A DNA stretch of 64,000 bases from Ptiloglossa arizonensis (taxonomy: Eukaryota; Arthropoda; Insecta; Hymenoptera; Colletidae). Both the position numbers and the translations under genes were made by a program. The DNA is taken from assembly GCF_051014685.1 (NCBI RefSeq), contig NC_135052.1, positions 6,477,105-6,541,104 of the forward strand, written 5' to 3'. Under the pieces are notes generated by a model, which saw only the letters and a list, made by a program, of their open reading frames with translations, had not been told where the DNA came from and made no database searches. Shown here piece after piece: positions 59,601 to 64,000 of the stretch (the first letter of the stretch is position 1; the number at the start of each line of letters is the position of its first letter).

Positions 59601-60099
59601 GCCAACCATTGTAGCAACAAGAAACTAAAACTTTGTAACGATAACATAAAATTCAAGTGACAGAGTTTCGTACAACGAAGATACTACCTTGTTGTAACGT
59701 TCGAGAAGCAATTTAGACGGTGACGTAAATAAAAATAACATGCGTCTACAGATTCGTAAGAATACCACGCTCGTTGTTATTAATATCGAGAACAACAAGA
59801 GCAACGACTGTCCCGATAATGAAAATTCCAACAACCGCGGTTCTGGTAACGGTTGAACGTTTAAAATCCCTGGTTTGGCGCCGCAACGTCGCCGATTTCG
59901 TTCCCCGGGTGGGGGTTCACGGAACGACGCGACATCGCGAACGTTCTAACCGGAAAATCGTGAAAATAGACTCGGAGGAAAAGGCTAGAACGAGGCAACG
60001 ACGCCGTATTGGCGGCGTTCGAAGAGAAGACGGTCGGGGCGGGAGAGATGTGAACGCAGAAGAAGAAAGAGCAGACAGAAGGAAGGGAGCGGAGGGTCG
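56656..60099. other. unique stretch, no gene supported
   Basis: CpG-rich at 56700-57250 with open frames on both strands (56653-57081 on -, 142 codons) and no recognised domain. From 57500 to 59760 it is AT-rich. Two hairpins are noted at 58666-58698 and 59370-59452. Confidence 0.45.
58666..58698. repeat. short near-perfect hairpin
   Basis: GAAAAACTATTTTA is followed by a loop of about four and TTAAAATAGTTTTC. Arms of 13-14 bp, AT-rich. Too short and too AT-rich to be called a microRNA precursor. Confidence 0.6.
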
Positions 60100-60620
60100 G
60101 CCGGGTCGGAGGGATCGAGAGGGTCAGGGGTCACGGGTCGTACGGCATAGCCCTGACCTTCGACCTTATCCCCTTCCAGCTCTTCTCCGAGACCCCGTAC
60201 AGACCCCTACCAGTCGTACCTAGAACTCGGCTCCGGTTCGCGTTCGACTCCGCTTCCGAGGCTCGGCGTCAACTCGCGTTTCGTCGTCACCGTGGTCGTT
60301 CCAGCCGGGGAAAAATCGTTTCACGATTATCGCGCAACGGTGTTCTCCGTTTCGGGGTTAGGTCTGGGTTAGGGGGTGGTGAAAAGGTGTCACCCGCGGT
60401 TACGCGAAGCCTTGACACAGTTCGGAGATCACGGCGGTCGGCGAACGCCACGGCGGGCGCACACGCGTGGTGCCTCTCTCTGTGCAAGTGCAGTGTGCAG
60501 TGCATCTGGTGCAGACGCATGCACGAGCGTGCAGTGCAGGCCTCGTGACACGGTGTAACGACGCATCGATTTGATCTTTACAACGGCCGCGCTCCGGTGC
60601 CGGGCGTACCGATGGAGCCT
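60100..60620. promoter_or_regulatory. GC-rich island, possible promoter or regulatory block
   Basis: A CpG-dense, GC-rich island with repeated GTGCAGTG/TGCAGTGC words at 60484-60540 (GTGCAAGTGCAGTGTGCAGT). Open frames cross it on both strands without domain similarity. No start, TATA or splice element decides between promoter and other function. Confidence 0.2.
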
Positions 60621-63600
60621 GTTGTTCGTGGCGTGCGATCGCGTTCGGTGCGCTTCGTACGTATGTACGCTTTCTTGCCGCGTTCCCTCCGCCACGATAC
60701 ACTCCTACCTAACGAGATCGCTCTTTTCCGTTTCTCTACGTTTCTCGAGAATTCGGTTATTGAATCTCGCCAGACCTCCAGAGACGTTTCAACTTTCAAT
60801 TGGTGTCGCGCGTCGCGAGTAACACGCCAAAAATTCCGAGAGAATCGTGCTTCTCGAGATTTACAGAACTTACAGAAACTTGGAGAAACGTAAAATTGTA
60901 CTTCTCGATACAGTCGAAGGAAATTTGGAGAAATTATCGTAACGTTGAGGAATATTTTAAACGCTCTTGTAGAAACTTTCCATCGTCACGTTTCGATCCT
61001 TTCGTTTCGTCAAATGTCCAATTGCCCTTCGCGATTAACTGCACATTTTTCTGTTTTCACTTTGGACTTTTAAAGTTACAATTTGCCGAAGACGACTCGA
61101 AATTTAAGAGTCGAAACGTTACGGTAAAAAGCTTTTAAAGTATTGCTCACATTTAGGACAGTGAAAGCTTTGTTTCGTGTTTCTCAGGGGAGTTTCAAAC
61201 GTGTAATTGGTTCGTGCTTCACGGACTGCTTTTTATTCGCGAGATACTCGAGGGAAAACTTTCTTCGAAATATTTCTATTCGCTACCCGGAGGAAGATAA
61301 CACGAATTTCGGTTTCTCCGGTTCCTTTTAATCATCGGACAAAATATTTCAAAGACGGCCGTAGAACCGATCAATTATTTGTCATCGTCGGACACTGTTT
61401 CCAGACATTCGTACGTCACTTTCTTCGAACAAACGAATCATTCTTCTCCGAATGATTTCCCCGCTGGATACCTAACAGACAGCTTCCGATACTTTCGTAT
61501 TTAAAAGCATCTCCTATCGTTTCGTTCAAAATGATTAATTGGAATATTATTTTAGAATAATTTACTTCATCGTGATACAAAATTAATTCCCTCTCGCATT
61601 ACCTGTACAGCGAAAGTTGTAACGAAACGACAAAGGTGGTTCAAAGTATTGCCCTTGATTTTGCGATAGAAAATTGCCCTTGATTTCTAAGGAAAATAAA
61701 AAAAAAATAGCAAATTCAAAATTCCTCCAGCTTCGAAATCCGGAAAACACTTTCCAAATATCCGTTACGGGTTTACCACGGATTTTGGTTCACTCTTCGC
61801 AACGAGTATTGCAAAATCGTGTTCGAGCTTCGGTATTTTTATTTCACTTCGTACTCGCTTTCTCGCAAAAAGTCTCCACGTGTTCACGCGGAGCTTCGCG
61901 ACGTCGAGTGAAGCAAATTCCTACGAATCGACGCGAGAAAAGTCGCAAGAACGACGAAGCGTTTCGAGCGGGTACAGCGAAAAGAATCCCAAGACGTACG
62001 AGCAATTTGTCCGAATAAAAGCTTCCAGCGGAACGATATTCCGCCCCGACGAAACCGATTTCTTTCTTAATGGAAGCCACGGTTACGTACGGTCGCGCGA
62101 TAAAGCGGCTTTACTGCCGATATCCGGAATAATTTATTGTCATTACATTCATCATGCTGACTGTAATGCGCGACACTCGCGTTCGGAGAGAAAGCACAGG
62201 CATCTGGAGTAATGTTACTAGGTACTAACGCCGATTTACGAGCGACGTTCGTCCATGCGTTTAACGGACGCCGCTCGACGAGCGATAATTTCGCCGATAA
62301 TAGAATATCTTTCGCATCGAAAGCCACGCGAGCGAACGTTTCCCTCAGGTCTCAATCCCGAGTTCGCGAAGCTCCGTGCTACCATTTCGGTTGAAATTCC
62401 CTTCGATAAGAAACACAGTTCACTGCAAAAGTCCGTAGAAAGTACTCCGTGAGTACTTGTATCCGGGCGACTCGTACAATTCCACGAGAATGTGGTCAGA
62501 TACGATTATTCGACGGTTTTACTTCCTCGTATTTAAATTTCGAAACAAAAAGGAAGAAACGCCTTTACTTATCGTAGGTTTCGTAACTACAGTTTCACCG
62601 TTATCGTTCTGAGTACGAAGCACGGTGAAAAGATCTCTCGATGGATTTTTGAGGAATAAATACGATCGAATTTGTTTAAAAAGTACAAAACGGTGTACGA
62701 TTTTACGCCGAGGCGAATGAATCATCGTCCCTGAATTCATCGAGTCCTTCGAGGGTCTCTTTGTATCGTTTTCGAGGAGATCGACTCGTAGGAATGAGTG
62801 TTCTTTTGAGTCGAATTTTTGTAAATTTCGGGTCGCCGGTACGTTGTCGAAAATCTCGAGAAAAATATAGCTCGATTCTTCGGAGCTTTCTCTGTAAAAT
62901 GTGTCATTCCTAGCACAGTTATTTCGCAATTAACATCTCGGCGAGTAGTTAAAGGTCGCGGTGCTTCCCGTTTCGGGTAACTGACCCATGCGTTCAGCGG
63001 GCTGTGTCGCTCTCGCGTTTTATTGTTTCGACGAGGTCTACGATCGAAATCGACGAGTCTTTACGTTATTTCGATGCTTCACTTTTGTACCTCTTTTAGA
63101 ATTTTACAGACTCTCCGTATCGATCGAAGGAAAAACGATGTACCTGAAATTACCGATTCCGTGTAATAAAACTCCGCGACGCGAATACATTCTGCTTTCT
63201 TTCATTCGCCTAGAATCTTGAACGTAGAAGTTATAAATCAAACGGTCCTCGGTGTTTTATCCTACCGAAACTTTTGCCCAAAATGTAAATAAGTGAGTCG
63301 TGCCCTCTACATTACCGAGCATCGCATTCGAAAGTCACCTCAGTCTTCGGGAAACTTTCCTGTGACGCGGTAGTGCTTCGCGTAGGTCCGTGAACGCATT
63401 TTCCGAAATAGCGTGTTGGCAATATAACAATCCTTGTAACCGGAAAGATCGTTGTCGGTGTATCGAAGAACTTCGGGAAGTGTAATTGGAAATCAGCAGA
63501 CCACTTCCTATTCTTGCGGGAAGAATACACTTGAAGAGAAGAAAGAGTACATTTACGATGGTTGTCGCGTGATATTACTCCGTGAGAGAATTACGCAGCG

Positions 63601-64000
63601 GATCGAAACTGCATTATCCGAACCAGAGTTATCTCGAGAGAGTCACGTGTCGAGAATATTAGCTCGAGCTCGACAGAAACCAATCCTACGCCAGTGTCAC
63701 CAATCCTACGTCGATCGATCGAATAGAGGTGGTGAGTTGTACATTATTGTCCGTAACAAGCTGCGACCTTCAGCTTCGACGAGGCTCGTCAAAGCGTTAT
63801 TAACGAAATAACCGTGCTAGAAATTGGATGTTTCACAAACGAAGCTTCGAAGAGTATTTCGATTTTTAATGCGAGATCTTCGAACCGAAATTTACTAAAT
63901 AAGAATTTCTTCGTTATTTTCACGTCGCGACGTGAACGATTTACACGAAAAATGAATCCGAAAGGTCGATTTTTCGCGATAGAAATAAAACAAGAGGAAC
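60621..64000. other. unique stretch to window end, no gene seen
   Basis: Mixed to AT-rich DNA. Open frames reach 136 codons (62519-62929, - strand) and 119 codons (63452-63811, + strand) without recognised motifs. A small direct repeat CCAATCCTACG occurs twice near 63680-63705. Confidence 0.5.

Noticed and set aside
60350..60380. TTAGG words resembling insect telomere repeats
   Set aside because: Only two GGGTTAGG-like words, not in tandem. Chance in G-rich sequence.
1..64000. tRNA, rRNA, snRNA, well-known microRNAs and CRISPR arrays
   Set aside because: Looked for by eye using T-arm GGTTCRA-type words, known mature microRNA starts and regularly spaced short repeats. Nothing convincing was found, but a covariance-model search could still find a diverged one.

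Overview
The window looks like eukaryotic, most likely insect, nuclear DNA. CpG is abundant, GC-rich islands alternate with AT-rich stretches, there are many simple and tandem repeats, and the transposon remnants are of animal type (mariner, piggyBac, PIF/Harbinger and a LINE). This pattern fits a hymenopteran such as a bee, but that is inference from composition. No species-specific sequence was recognised.

I found no host protein-coding exon that I can support, and no tRNA, rRNA or CRISPR array. The longest open frames (263, 216, 211 and 203 codons) carry no domain I recognise. They lie in, or partly in, GC-rich or low-complexity sequence where stop codons are rare. The best clue to context is at 24167-24201. 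There a branch-point-like TACTAAT, a pyrimidine tract and CAG are joined directly to GTAAGT. This is the architecture of a zero-length exon (recursive splice site) on the + strand. It suggests, without proving, that the window lies inside one very long intron.

Layout. 1-11 kb: unique DNA with minisatellites (15 bp at 2188, 10 bp at 5921) and a piggyBac-like MITE (2318-2544). 11.8-14.7 kb: a compound ~186-bp tandem array, flanked on both sides by diverged copies of one ~100-bp block. 15-24 kb: unique DNA with GC-rich candidate regulatory blocks, a mariner-like MITE and the splice-like element. 24.5-26.1 kb: a ~225/241-bp array with 16-bp sub-repeats. 28.8-33.5 kb: microsatellites, three more mariner-like MITEs, a PIF/Harbinger remnant with a transposase N-terminus, and a degenerate array split by one MITE. 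35.0-36.4 kb: a dead, 5'-truncated non-LTR retrotransposon. 36.4-49.4 kb: mostly unique DNA with GC islands and two short tandem duplications. 49.7-51.1 kb: a ~170-bp array containing two copies of a second mariner-type MITE that was carried along by array expansion. 51-64 kb: a GC island, a 98-bp array, short duplications and unique DNA.

The content is therefore structural and mobile DNA plus possible cis-regulatory DNA. It is not a set of co-operating genes.
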